From NCBI GenBank assembly GCA_946554445.1, contig CAMNSD010000023.1:1-64000 (forward strand): 64,000 bases of DNA, written 5' to 3'. Positions 1 through 8,717 of the stretch are shown in pieces; position 1 is the first letter of the stretch; each line of letters opens with the position of its first letter. The position numbers and the translations under genes are program-made. Source of the DNA: an uncultured Lachnospiraceae bacterium. GTDB lineage: Bacteria > Bacillota > Clostridia > Lachnospirales > Lachnospiraceae. Below the pieces are notes generated by a model that ran no database searches, was not told the origin of the DNA, and saw only the letters and a list, made by a program, of their open reading frames with translations.

Positions 1-110
1 TGAAGGAATCCATGAAGAAGGGCGGCTGCGGCGAGTGCCAGACTTCCTGCCAGTCAGCTTGTAAGACTTCCTGCACGGTGGGCAATCAGAGTTGTGAGAA
101 AGCAAGATAG
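1..110 (+). CDS. scfA: SCIFF ribosomal peptide precursor ScfA (5' end cut by window)
   Basis: The last 35 codons are in frame from base 3 to the TAG at 108-110. The tail has six cysteines with the spacing of the six-cysteines-in-forty-five (SCIFF) family: GGCGECQTSC, then SACKTSC, then NQSC. This is a ribosomally made peptide that a radical-SAM enzyme converts to a thioether-bridged product; the maturase gene scfB follows directly. The family is close to universal in Clostridia, and its final function is unknown. The N-terminal leader lies outside the window. Identification rests on the very conserved cysteine block plus the neighbouring maturase. Confidence 0.93.
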   Translation, partial: KESMKKGGCGECQTSCQSACKTSCTVGNQSCEKAR

Positions 111-143
111 GATTCTTTATCGGCAGTTGAAATGAGAGGAAAT

Positions 144-170
144 ATAAGCAGCGAGCGTATCGCTGCTTAT
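144..170 (+). terminator. Hairpin between scfA and scfB (terminator or attenuator)
   Basis: A perfect 11-bp inverted repeat, ATAAGCAGCGA / TCGCTGCTTAT, encloses a 5-nt loop and is followed by TATGCGTTTTCTTTT. The position between precursor and maturase fits partial termination, giving more peptide mRNA than enzyme mRNA. The tail is not a clean U-run, so it could instead stabilise the scfA mRNA 3' end. Confidence 0.65.
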
Positions 171-231
171 TATGCGTTTTCTTTTAGTTTTAGCTTTGGG
201 ATAAGAGATTTGGAGAGATAGGAGAAAACAA

Positions 232-1623
232 GTGATACATCAGTATATCAATAACGGATACCACATTGTGCTGGATGTCAACAGCGGTTCAGTCCATGTG
301 GTGGACGAACTGGCCTACGACGTGATTCCGATTGTGGAAAAGCTTCTGCTGCAAAAGGTGGAAGAGAAGGAACAGATTGTGGCGGCAGCAGCGAAACAGC
401 TTTCCAGGGAACGCAGCGAGGTGGAAGAGACCGTGGAAGAGATTCTTTCTTTAAAGGAAGAAGGTGTGCTCTTTGCGGAAGATATTTATGAGAAGTATAT
501 TGACAGCTTTCAGAATCGGGAGACTGTGGTGAAGGCACTTTGCCTGCATATTGCCCATGACTGTAACCTGGCCTGTAAATATTGTTTTGCAGGGGAAGGG
601 GAGTATCACGGACATAGGGCGCTGATGAGCCTGGATGTGGGAAAAAAGGCGTTGGATTTCCTGGTGAAAAATTCGGGAAACCGGGTGAATCTGGAAGTGG
701 ACTTTTTTGGCGGAGAACCGCTTATGAACTGGCAGGTGGTGAAAGACTTGGTGGCTTATGGCCGGTCTTTGGAGGAGCCTAACCATAAAAAGTTCCGGTT
801 TACGCTGACGACCAATGGGGTGCTTTTAGATGATGAAGTGCTGGAATTTGCCAACAAGGAGATGTCTAATGTAGTCCTAAGCATAGACGGGCGTAAGGAG
901 ATTCATGACCGGATGCGTCCCCACAGGGGCGGCCAGGGCAGTTATGATGAGGTGGTGCCGAAGTATAAAAAGGTGGCGCAGTCCAGGAACCAGATGGATT
1001 ACTATGTGAGAGGTACATTTACCAGAAATAACCTAGATTTTGCAGAGGATGTGAAACATCTGGCGGATGAGGGATTTGAGCAGATCTCGGTGGAACCCGT
1101 GGTGGCGCGGCCAGAGGAGGCGTATGCACTGCGTCCGGAAGATGTGCCGGCTATCCTGAAAGAGTATGATGAACTGGCTTTGGAATATATTCGCAGAAAA
1201 AAAGCAGGAAAAGGTTTTAATTTCTTTCATTTTATGATAAATTTAGAAGGTGGTCCCTGTGTGGCGAAGCGATTGTCAGGCTGTGGATCGGGTACGGAAT
1301 ATCTGGCGGTGACGCCCTGGGGGGATCTGTATCCTTGTCATCAGTTTGTGGGACAGGAAGAATTTCTCATGGGTAATGTGGAAGAAGGAATCGTCCGCAC
1401 GGATATCCGGGATAAGTTTAAGGCATGTAATGTCTATGCGAAAGACCAGTGCAGAGACTGTTTTGCCAAGTTTTATTGCAGCGGGGGATGCGCCGCCAAT
1501 GCTTATAATAACAGCGGCGACATCAACGGGGCCTATGAGCTTGGTTGTGAATTGCAGAGAAAGCGCGTAGAATGCGCGATCATGATAAAAGCGGCGCTGG
1601 CCGATGAGGAAAAGGAGAGTTGA
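232..1623 (+). CDS. scfB: SCIFF thioether maturase ScfB, radical SAM/SPASM protein
   Basis: Predicted to install cysteine-to-alpha-carbon thioether bridges in the SCIFF peptide in the cytosol, using S-adenosylmethionine and iron-sulfur clusters. The radical-SAM cluster motif is at C111, C115 and C118 (CNLACKYC), with the FFGGEP motif at 158-163. The C-terminal third is a SPASM region with many cysteines (C343, C351, C369, C399, C407, C410, C416, C420, C439) for two auxiliary [4Fe-4S] clusters. Residues 1-100 form the peptide-recognition (RRE-like) region. Start is GTG with GGAG 8 bases upstream. Length (463 aa) is usual for the family. The gene lies downstream of scfA and overlaps the secDF start, so expression is probably coupled. 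Confidence 0.95.
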   Translation: MIHQYINNGYHIVLDVNSGSVHVVDELAYDVIPIVEKLLLQKVEEKEQIVAAAAKQLSRERSEVEETVEEILSLKEEGVLFAEDIYEKYIDSFQNRETVVKALCLHIAHDCNLACKYCFAGEGEYHGHRALMSLDVGKKALDFLVKNSGNRVNLEVDFFGGEPLMNWQVVKDLVAYGRSLEEPNHKKFRFTLTTNGVLLDDEVLEFANKEMSNVVLSIDGRKEIHDRMRPHRGGQGSYDEVVPKYKKVAQSRNQMDYYVRGTFTRNNLDFAEDVKHLADEGFEQISVEPVVARPEEAYALRPEDVPAILKEYDELALEYIRRKKAGKGFNFFHFMINLEGGPCVAKRLSGCGSGTEYLAVTPWGDLYPCHQFVGQEEFLMGNVEEGIVRTDIRDKFKACNVYAKDQCRDCFAKFYCSGGCAANAYNNSGDINGAYELGCELQRKRVECAIMIKAALADEEKES

Positions 1624-3896
1624 TGATGAAAAAGAGCAGAGCGGTTGTCGGTCTGATCGTCTATGTTCTGATACTGGGACTGCTGGGGTATACGGCAATC
1701 TTTGGTGTCGGTGCGGACAAGTCAGGCTCGGCAGGAAGCATTAAACTGGGACTGGATCTGGCAGGTGGTGTCAGTATCACTTATCAGGTGGTAGGCGATG
1801 AGGAGCCTAACTCCGAGGACATGAGCGATACCATTTACAAGCTGCAGCAGCGTGTGGATGGTTACAGCACAGAGGCACAGGTGTATCAGGAGGGTAAAGA
1901 CCGGATCAATATCGAGATACCGGGCGTTTCTGATGCCAATGCTATTCTGGAAGAATTGGGAAAACCGGGAAGTCTGTATTTTATTGCACAGACAGGCAGT
2001 GATGGCAGTAACAACTATGATCTGATTGGTTATGGTATTGATGCAGGAGGAAATCTGGCGCCCCAATATCAGTTAAATAAGACTATGGATGAATTGATGG
2101 CTGATGGTTCCATCGTATTGGATGGTACGAAGGTGGAAGATGCACAGGCCAAGGCACAGCAGGATTCCATGGGAAATCTGGAAAATGTGGTGGCGCTTTC
2201 CTTTAATGCGGATGGCAGGGATGCTTTCGCGGCGGCAACGAAGAAAGCCTATGAGAATGGAGAGACGATTGCCATTTATTATGATGGGGAGTTTGTGAGC
2301 GTGCCCAATGTGCAGGCAGTGATTACGGATGGTAACGCAGTCATCACCGGACAGCAGTCCGTGGAGGAGGCACAGCAGCTCGCTTCCACGATCCGTATCG
2401 GCGGTCTGAAACTGGAACTGGAAGAACTTCGCTCCAACGTGGTAGGCGCCCAGCTTGGTTCGGCGGCGATTGAGACCAGCCTGAAAGCGGCGGCGGTGGG
2501 ATTTGCCCTGGTGGTCATTTTCATGATTGCTGTGTACTATATCTCCGGTCTGGCGGCTTCCTTGGCATTGTGTTTATATACGGAACTGTTGGTCATTTTG
2601 TTGTACGCTTTCGAGGCTACCCTGACACTGCCCGGTATTGCAGGTATTATCCTTTCCGTGGGTATGGCAGTGGATGCGAACGTTATCATCTTCGCTCGTA
2701 TCAGAGAAGAACTTGCCACCGGTAAGACAGTACAGTCATCTATTAAGATTGGTTTCCAGAAAGCGTTGTCTGCGATTCTGGACGGTAATATCACCACCTT
2801 GATCGCGGCCTTGGTGCTCTACTTTATGGGAAGCGGTACCATCAAGGGATTCTCCATCACCCTGATGTTAGGTATTTTCTTATCCATGTTTACGGCGCTT
2901 TTTGTTACCAGATTCCTGGTCAATATCTTTTTTGCGCTGGGTGTGCAGAGTGAGAAGGCTTATGGTGTGGCAAAGGAGAAAAAGCCCATTAATTTCCTCT
3001 CCAAACGTTTTGTATTCTTTGGCATTTCTGTAGCAGTGATTTTAATTGGCTTTATCGTTATGGGTGTGAATAGTTCCAAGATTGGTATGCCGCTCAATTA
3101 CAGTCTTGATTTTGTGGGTGGTACTTCCACCACCATGACGTTGAATGAGGATATGAGCATTGAGGATATCGATGCCCAGATTGTTCCGTATGTGGAAGAT
3201 ATCACAGGGGATGGTAATGTACAGACCACGAAGGTGGCTGGTTCCAACCAGATTATCATTAAGACCAGAACCTTAAATGTAGATGAACGACAGCAGTTTG
3301 CCGATTTGATGGCCAATAATTTTGGGGTGGATAAGAACAGCATTACGGCGGAGACCATCAGTGCGACCATCAGTTCGGAGATGCAGACAGATGCAGTGAA
3401 AGCAGTCCTGTTATCCACAGTGCTGATGCTTCTGTATATCTGGTTCCGCTTCAAGGATATCCGCTTCGGTGCAAGTTCCGTGATTGCGCTGGTGCACGAC
3501 GTATTGGTGGTGCTGGCCTTCTATGCGGTGGTAAGGATTTCTGTGGGCAATACTTTTATCGCCTGTATGCTGACCATTGTGGGTTATTCCATCAATGCGA
3601 CCATCGTTATCTTCGACCGTATCCGTGAGAATCTGCGGGAGATGGGCAGGAAGGAAGATTTGCAGGATCTGGTCAATAAGAGTATTACCCAGACATTGTC
3701 CAGAAGTATCTTCACTTCCCTGACAACCTTCTTTATGGTGGCGGCGCTTGAAGTGTTCGGTGTGTCGTCTATTAGAGAGTTTGCGCTGCCGCTGATGGCT
3801 GGTATTATCTGCGGTACGTATTCTTCCATCTGCCTCACTGGGGCTATGTGGTATGTGTTCCGCACCAAGTTTGTGCAGAAGGTGGAGAAAAAATAA
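1623..3896 (+). CDS. secDF: Protein translocase SecDF (SecD-SecF fusion)
   Basis: Membrane subunit that uses the proton gradient to pull exported proteins from the SecYEG channel. Both halves are present in one chain. SecD carries the LDLAGG motif near residue 45, a periplasmic-type P1 region and six membrane segments ending near 430. SecF starts near 440 with its own LDFVGG motif near 500 and six more membrane segments. Possible starts are TTG 1620, ATG 1623 and ATG 1626. ATG 1623 overlaps the scfB stop (ATGA-type junction) and sits 5 bases after GGAG, so it was chosen. Fused SecDF is common in Firmicutes. Overlap with scfB implies translational coupling to the SCIFF maturase. Confidence 0.95.
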   Translation: MMKKSRAVVGLIVYVLILGLLGYTAIFGVGADKSGSAGSIKLGLDLAGGVSITYQVVGDEEPNSEDMSDTIYKLQQRVDGYSTEAQVYQEGKDRINIEIPGVSDANAILEELGKPGSLYFIAQTGSDGSNNYDLIGYGIDAGGNLAPQYQLNKTMDELMADGSIVLDGTKVEDAQAKAQQDSMGNLENVVALSFNADGRDAFAAATKKAYENGETIAIYYDGEFVSVPNVQAVITDGNAVITGQQSVEEAQQLASTIRIGGLKLELEELRSNVVGAQLGSAAIETSLKAAAVGFALVVIFMIAVYYISGLAASLALCLYTELLVILLYAFEATLTLPGIAGIILSVGMAVDANVIIFARIREELATGKTVQSSIKIGFQKALSAILDGNITTLIAALVLYFMGSGTIKGFSITLMLGIFLSMFTALFVTRFLVNIFFALGVQSEKAYGVAKEKKPINFLSKRFVFFGISVAVILIGFIVMGVNSSKIGMPLNYSLDFVGGTSTTMTLNEDMSIEDIDAQIVPYVEDITGDGNVQTTKVAGSNQIIIKTRTLNVDERQQFADLMANNFGVDKNSITAETISATISSEMQTDAVKAVLLSTVLMLLYIWFRFKDIRFGASSVIALVHDVLVVLAFYAVVRISVGNTFIACMLTIVGYSINATIVIFDRIRENLREMGRKEDLQDLVNKSITQTLSRSIFTSLTTFFMVAALEVFGVSSIREFALPLMAGIICGTYSSICLTGAMWYVFRTKFVQKVEKK

Positions 3897-3930
3897 GAGA
3901 TAAATGTTGTTATATCTATAGATAAAACAA

Positions 3931-3974
3931 TGGACGTTCTGTTATGGCGGGAGTCATGACAGGGCGTCTATTTT
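3931..3974 (+). terminator. Terminator after secDF
   Basis: An imperfect hairpin pairs GGACG..CTGTTATG with CATGACAG..CGTCT and is followed by ATTTTA. It lies 35 bases after the secDF stop, ahead of recJ. The short tail makes it a moderate terminator candidate. Confidence 0.5.
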
Positions 3975-4091
3975 ATGCGAAACAAATTTATTTTGGTGTC
4001 AGGAATCATAACATGAAGTACTATAAATTACCCTCTAAAAATGTTACAATATCTATAATTATAAGTCGTAATGGTAGTTTTGAGGTGTTAT

Positions 4092-5888
4092 ATGAGTAAA
4101 TGGATGGTGTCTGCCAAGAAGGCAGATTTTCAGGAGATTGCACGGAAATTTAGGATCGATCCGGTGATAGCGCGGATTATCCGCAACAGGGATATCATCG
4201 GGGAGGAACAAATAGAAAGGTTTCTCCACGGCACGCTGGAGAATCTGCATGATCCGACAGGATTAAAAGATGCGAAAAAGGCAGTAAATATCCTGTGTGA
4301 AAAGACACTGGCCGGGAGGCCCATTCGGGTGATCGGGGATTATGATATTGACGGTGTGTGTTCTACCTATATTTTGATTGCCTGTTTGGAACAGGGCGGG
4401 GCAACCGTGGACGCGGTGATACCCCATCGGATTCAGGACGGATATGGACTGAATGATAATCTGATTGAGGGGGCTTATGAAGCGGGAATAGATACGGTGC
4501 TGACCTGTGATAATGGAATTGCAGCGGCTGGGCAGATTGCGCTTGCCAAAAAGCTTGGCATGACGGTGGTGGTGACGGATCATCATGAGGTGCCCTATGA
4601 TGTGGGAGAGGACGGCAGCAGGACGGAGAGGCCGCCGGCGGCAGATGCGGTGGTGGATCCTAAGCAGAGTGATTGTCTTTATCCTTATAAAGGAATCTGC
4701 GGCGCAGTGGTGGTATATAAGCTGATGCAGTTGTATCTGAAAAGGATGGAGCAGCTTTCACCGGACAGGTTTCCGGCGGGAAAGGTGCAGGAGATGCTGC
4801 GGGAACTGCTTGCCTTTGCAGCCTTTGCCACGGTGGGGGATGTGATGGAACTGACGGATGAGAACCGGATTATTGTCAAATATGGCCTGCGGCAGATTGA
4901 ACAGTCCTGTAACCCTGGACTAAAGGCTTTGACGGTAGTAAACGGTCTGCAGGATAAGACGCTTTCGGTGTATCATATCGGCTTTGTTTTAGGGCCCTGT
5001 CTCAATGCTACGGGACGTCTGGATACGGCCAGCCGGGCGCTTGCCATGTTCCGTACCAAAGACAGGGCGGAGGCGATTGCCATTGCGGGGGAACTGAAAG
5101 AATTAAACGACAGCAGAAAGGGTATGACGCTGCAGGGAATAGACCAGGCGGTGGAACTGATAGAAAATACGGACCTGCAAGAGGATAAAGTGTTGGTGGT
5201 CTATCTGCCGGATTGTCATGAGAGTCTGGCGGGAATCATTGCCGGGCGCATCAGGGAGCGATATCATAAACCGGCCTTTGTCCTTACGAAAACCCAAGAG
5301 GGCGTGAAGGGATCGGGTAGGTCCATAGATGCTTATCACATGTATGACAGGATGAGCGAATGTAAGGAGTTATATACCAAGTACGGTGGCCATAAGCTGG
5401 CGGCGGGTGTGTCCATGCCGGAGGAGAATGTAGAGCTGTTTCGCAGATACCTGAATGAGCACTGCGGTCTGTCGGAAGAAGATTTTGTGGAGACGATACA
5501 TATTGACGTGCCCATGCCCATGTCTTACGTGACAACAGATTTTGTTAAGCAGCTGTCAGTGCTGGAACCCTTTGGCAATGGGAATCCCAAACCTGTTTTT
5601 GCCCAGAAACAGGTAAAGATACTAAGAGGAAGTATCTTAGGTAAGAATAAGAACGTTGGAAAATACCGGGTGGAGGATGAGAACGCCGGACGGTATGATA
5701 TGATGTATTTCGGGGATCTGGAAAGCTGGCATGCGTTTCTGGAAGAGCATTTCGGGGTACAGGAAGTTGACAGACTGTATGGGGCTGGCAGCAGTGCAAT
5801 CTGTATTAGTGTTGTGTACTATCCGGATATCAATGTTTATAGGGGACAGGAGTCATTACAGATGGTCATGCAGGATTATTCCTGCTAA
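4092..5888 (+). CDS. recJ: Single-stranded-DNA-specific 5'-3' exonuclease RecJ
   Basis: DHH/DHHA1-family nuclease acting in recombination and mismatch/base-excision repair. Motifs seen are DYDIDG (residues ~85-92), CDNG, the family-defining DHH in VVTDHHE, and the C-terminal RecJ OB and DHHA1 parts (GGHKLAAG, EPFGNGNP). A longer in-frame start exists at 4071 (ATG), but ATG 4092 has the better ribosome site (GAGGTG 5 bases upstream) and gives the usual MSKW-type N-terminus. 598 aa is normal for RecJ. It ends 40 bases before the next gene and is probably cotranscribed with it. Confidence 0.93.
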   Translation: MSKWMVSAKKADFQEIARKFRIDPVIARIIRNRDIIGEEQIERFLHGTLENLHDPTGLKDAKKAVNILCEKTLAGRPIRVIGDYDIDGVCSTYILIACLEQGGATVDAVIPHRIQDGYGLNDNLIEGAYEAGIDTVLTCDNGIAAAGQIALAKKLGMTVVVTDHHEVPYDVGEDGSRTERPPAADAVVDPKQSDCLYPYKGICGAVVVYKLMQLYLKRMEQLSPDRFPAGKVQEMLRELLAFAAFATVGDVMELTDENRIIVKYGLRQIEQSCNPGLKALTVVNGLQDKTLSVYHIGFVLGPCLNATGRLDTASRALAMFRTKDRAEAIAIAGELKELNDSRKGMTLQGIDQAVELIENTDLQEDKVLVVYLPDCHESLAGIIAGRIRERYHKPAFVLTKTQEGVKGSGRSIDAYHMYDRMSECKELYTKYGGHKLAAGVSMPEENVELFRRYLNEHCGLSEEDFVETIHIDVPMPMSYVTTDFVKQLSVLEPFGNGNPKPVFAQKQVKILRGSILGKNKNVGKYRVEDENAGRYDMMYFGDLESWHAFLEEHFGVQEVDRLYGAGSSAICISVVYYPDINVYRGQESLQMVMQDYSC

Positions 5889-5928
5889 AAGCGGGGGATG
5901 GCATCTTGTCGTCGGAAATGGGGGAAAT

Positions 5929-6867
5929 ATGGATAAGATACTGACAGTAACGCTGAATCCGGCAGTGGATAAGACATATACCACACAGAGGCTTTCGGCG
6001 GGACAGGTGAATAGGATGCGCACGGCGCAGAACATAGCGGGCGGTAAAGGTGTTAATGTGACGAAGATACTCAGGCAGTATGGCTGTGAGGTGGCGGCAA
6101 CCGGTTTTCTGGGCGGCTATACAGGCCGTTTTATTGAGGAAGAAGTAAAGCGCCTGGGCGCGGAGTGTCATTTTGTGCAGATTAGCGGGGAAACCCGCTG
6201 TAATATGAATATACTGGCGGACGACGGTTACGTGACGGAGATTCTGGAGCCGGGGCCACAGGTCACAGGACAGGAGCAGACGCTTTTCTTAGAACAATAT
6301 GAAGCGCTGCTTTCTGGGTGCAGACTGGCGGTCCTATCCGGTTCTGCGGCGGCGGGCATCGAAGATGATATCTATCAAAGGCTTATCATCATGGCGAGAG
6401 AACAGGGGGTGCCGGTGTATCTGGACTCCAGCGGAGAGAGTATGCGCAAAGGTCTTTTGGCAAAGCCTTATTTTATCAAACCGAACTGGAAAGAGTTGGA
6501 GTATCTGGCAGGGCATAAGATCACAGACCGGGAAGGAATCATTGAGGAAGCGCAGCGTCTGCATCAGGAGGGCATTGCCAAGGTGGTGGTGTCCATGGGC
6601 AGTAAGGGCCTTCTCAGTGTGACTGACCGGGGCGTGTTGTATGCCAGGGCAGAGGGTATCCGAGCCGTCAATACTGTGGGGAGCGGTGACAGTGTGGTGG
6701 CTTCCTATGCCATGTCTAGTGTGTTTGGGGAGGCGGATGAGAAGGCAATCCTGCGTGCCTGTGCGATTTCGGCGGCCAATGTCACAACGTTGGAGAGTGC
6801 CTGTATTCCGATGGAAACTGCGGAAGGACTGATGAATAAGATGGTAGTGGAAAAGATTTCCGGGTAA
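5929..6867 (+). CDS. pfkB: PfkB-family sugar-phosphate kinase, 1-phosphofructokinase type
   Basis: 312-residue ribokinase-fold kinase expected to phosphorylate fructose-1-phosphate or a related hexose phosphate with ATP. Seen are the N-terminal TLNPAVDKT typical of 1-phosphofructokinase/tagatose-6-phosphate kinase, the GGKGVNV substrate motif, and the C-terminal GSGDSVVAS, the PfkB signature with the catalytic Asp. No fru PTS or regulator is nearby, so the exact substrate (fructose-1-P or tagatose-6-P) is open. Start ATG 5929 follows GGGGGA; the open frame continues upstream through recJ but without family similarity. It follows recJ closely and is closed by a strong terminator. Confidence 0.88.
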   Translation: MDKILTVTLNPAVDKTYTTQRLSAGQVNRMRTAQNIAGGKGVNVTKILRQYGCEVAATGFLGGYTGRFIEEEVKRLGAECHFVQISGETRCNMNILADDGYVTEILEPGPQVTGQEQTLFLEQYEALLSGCRLAVLSGSAAAGIEDDIYQRLIIMAREQGVPVYLDSSGESMRKGLLAKPYFIKPNWKELEYLAGHKITDREGIIEEAQRLHQEGIAKVVVSMGSKGLLSVTDRGVLYARAEGIRAVNTVGSGDSVVASYAMSSVFGEADEKAILRACAISAANVTTLESACIPMETAEGLMNKMVVEKISG

Positions 6868-6902
6868 ACGAAAAAACCTGGGAGGTTCCCAGGCTTTTTC
6901 GT
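6868..6902 (+). terminator. Bidirectional intrinsic terminator after the PfkB kinase
   Basis: ACGAAAAA-ACCTGGGA, loop GGT, TCCCAGGC-TTTTTCGT forms an almost unbroken hairpin starting on the base after the stop codon. The T-run (and A-run on the other strand) makes it a textbook terminator. Confidence 0.9.
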
Positions 6903-7041
6903 AGTTTTCTTATGAGGGGGAGATAGTGAATTCTTCAACTATCTTGGTTATTATCATAAGCGGTAATTGTGTCCAAAATGTGTTTAGATTGTTATAAAAG
7001 AATAAAAAAACATTAAGAAAACTTAAAGAGAAAATAAAAGA

Positions 7042-7107
7042 AAGTAAATTTGCTTCGCAAATTAACTTTGCGAGATCCGCTTCGCGGCCTCGAATAAGCG
7101 AAGAGAT
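7042..7107. repeat. Dispersed hairpin repeat, copy A
   Basis: A 66-base element with two adjacent hairpins. The first is AAGTAAATTTGC-TTC-GCAAATTAACTT (one A-A mismatch in 12 pairs). The second is CGAG-AT-CCGC-TTC-GCGG-C-CTCG. A related copy lies after ftsZ at 47025, with base changes that keep pairing. It sits in the 346-base gap 6868-7213, which otherwise holds the kinase terminator, an AT-rich stretch without recognisable genes, and the murE promoter. Confidence 0.75.
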
Positions 7108-7154
7108 ATTTTAAGAATGAAAATGCCAACACACGCGGCAAATGACCGCAAAAG

Positions 7155-7183
7155 TTGAAAAGATAAGGTTTTCATGCTATCTT
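7155..7183 (+). promoter_or_regulatory. Likely murE promoter (SigA type)
   Basis: -35 TTGAAA, 17-base spacer, -10 TATCTT with an extended TG one base upstream. It ends 30 bases before the murE start codon. Confidence 0.55.
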
Positions 7184-7213
7184 AGTAAGAGGATTTGGTA
7201 AAGGAGAGAATAT

Positions 7214-8689
7214 ATGGCAGTATTGAGGGAATTACTGGAAAATATTAAGTATGAGTGTGTCCAAGGCACCCTGGAGCGGGAGATTACAGATATTATTTAT
7301 GATTCCCGCAAGGTGGTACAGGGCAGTATGTTTGTCTGTATTCCCGGAGCAAAGGCGGACGGGCATATCTATGTGAAGGATGCGGTGGAGGCCGGTGCGG
7401 CTGCGCTCTTGGTGGAGCGGGAGGTAGAACTTCCTGAGGGGGCGGATGTAACGGTGATTCAGGTGGAAGATACCCACTATGCCATGGCGTTTCTTTCTGC
7501 GGCTTATTTTGAATATCCGGCAGAGAAAATGCAGATTATCGGGATTACTGGTACGAAAGGCAAGACTACCACAACCTATCTGGTCAAGTCCATTCTGGAA
7601 CAGGCGGGCAGGCATGTGGGGCTGATCGGTACCATTGAGACCATTATCGGGGATACTCATATCCATGCGGAGAACACCACGCCGCAGTCGTATCTGATTC
7701 AGAAATATTTCAGACAGATGGTGGATGCAGGCTGCGACACGGTGGTGATGGAAGTGTCTTCCCAGGGGCTTATGCTGCACAGGACACAGGGGTTTATCTT
7801 TGACTTTGGTATTTTTACGAATCTTGAGCCGGATCATATCGGCGAGAATGAACATAAGGATTTTGAGGATTATATGCGGTGCAAAGGTCTGCTTTTTAAG
7901 CAGTGCAGGATAGGTATCGTCAACCATGATGATGCGCACTGGGAAGCGGTCACGAAGGGGTGTACCTGTGAACTGGAAACCTACGGAATCGATACGCAGG
8001 CGGACCTTCGAGCGGAAAATATTGAGTTCCTGAACGAGGGCGGAAGGTTGGGAATGCGTTTTCAGGTAAAAGGGCTGTTGGATTTTCCGGTGGAGATTAC
8101 TTCTCCGGGTAAGTTTAATGTCTATAATGCACTCACGGCCATTGCCATCTGTCGGCATTTTGGGGTACGTGAGGAGAATATCAAAGAAGCGCTTCTTGCG
8201 GCGAAGGTAAAGGGCAGGACAGAGATGGTCAAGGTGTCGGATGATTTTACGCTGATGATCGATTATGCCCACAATGCCATGGCCTTAAAGAGCCTTCTGA
8301 CAACGATGCGTGCTTATCAGCCGCACCGCTTGGTCTGTCTTTTTGGATGCGGCGGTAATCGGGCGAAGTCCAGACGATATGAGATGGGGGAAGTCAGTGG
8401 CAGTATGGCGGACTTGACGATTATTACCTCCGACAATCCGCGCTGTGAAGAGCCTCAGGCTATCATCGATGACATTAAGACTGGGATTGGCAAGACAGCG
8501 GGAAAATATGTGGAGATCTGTGACAGAAAAGAGGCCATTGCCTATGCGATAGATCACGGCGAGCCGGGGGATATTATTGTGCTGGCCGGCAAAGGGCATG
8601 AAGATTATCAGGAAATCAACGGAGTGAAATATCCCATGGATGAAAGAGTGTTGATTCAGGAGATTCTGGAGGAACGCCGAAAAGGCTGA
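7214..8689 (+). CDS. murE: UDP-MurNAc-L-Ala-D-Glu:meso-diaminopimelate ligase MurE
   Basis: Cytoplasmic ATP-dependent ligase adding the third residue of the peptidoglycan stem peptide. It has the Mur-ligase three-domain layout, with the ATP loop GITGTKGKTTTT near residue 115, the central IDYAHN motif, and DNPR in SDNPRCEEP near residue 400. DNPR is the known selector for meso-diaminopimelate over lysine, so the wall is probably mDAP type. Length 491 aa is standard. The start ATG has GGAG upstream and a promoter 30 bases before it. The gene is outside the main division/wall cluster at 33-47 kb. Confidence 0.96.
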   Translation: MAVLRELLENIKYECVQGTLEREITDIIYDSRKVVQGSMFVCIPGAKADGHIYVKDAVEAGAAALLVEREVELPEGADVTVIQVEDTHYAMAFLSAAYFEYPAEKMQIIGITGTKGKTTTTYLVKSILEQAGRHVGLIGTIETIIGDTHIHAENTTPQSYLIQKYFRQMVDAGCDTVVMEVSSQGLMLHRTQGFIFDFGIFTNLEPDHIGENEHKDFEDYMRCKGLLFKQCRIGIVNHDDAHWEAVTKGCTCELETYGIDTQADLRAENIEFLNEGGRLGMRFQVKGLLDFPVEITSPGKFNVYNALTAIAICRHFGVREENIKEALLAAKVKGRTEMVKVSDDFTLMIDYAHNAMALKSLLTTMRAYQPHRLVCLFGCGGNRAKSRRYEMGEVSGSMADLTIITSDNPRCEEPQAIIDDIKTGIGKTAGKYVEICDRKEAIAYAIDHGEPGDIIVLAGKGHEDYQEINGVKYPMDERVLIQEILEERRKG

Positions 8690-8717
8690 TGAAAAAAGCG
8701 GGAGGAGATGCGGTCTC

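Noticed and set aside
7232..8272. 346-codon open frame on the - strand opposite murE
   Set aside because: It lies wholly within murE, has no ribosome site and has a His/Arg/Leu-rich composition typical of antisense shadow frames.
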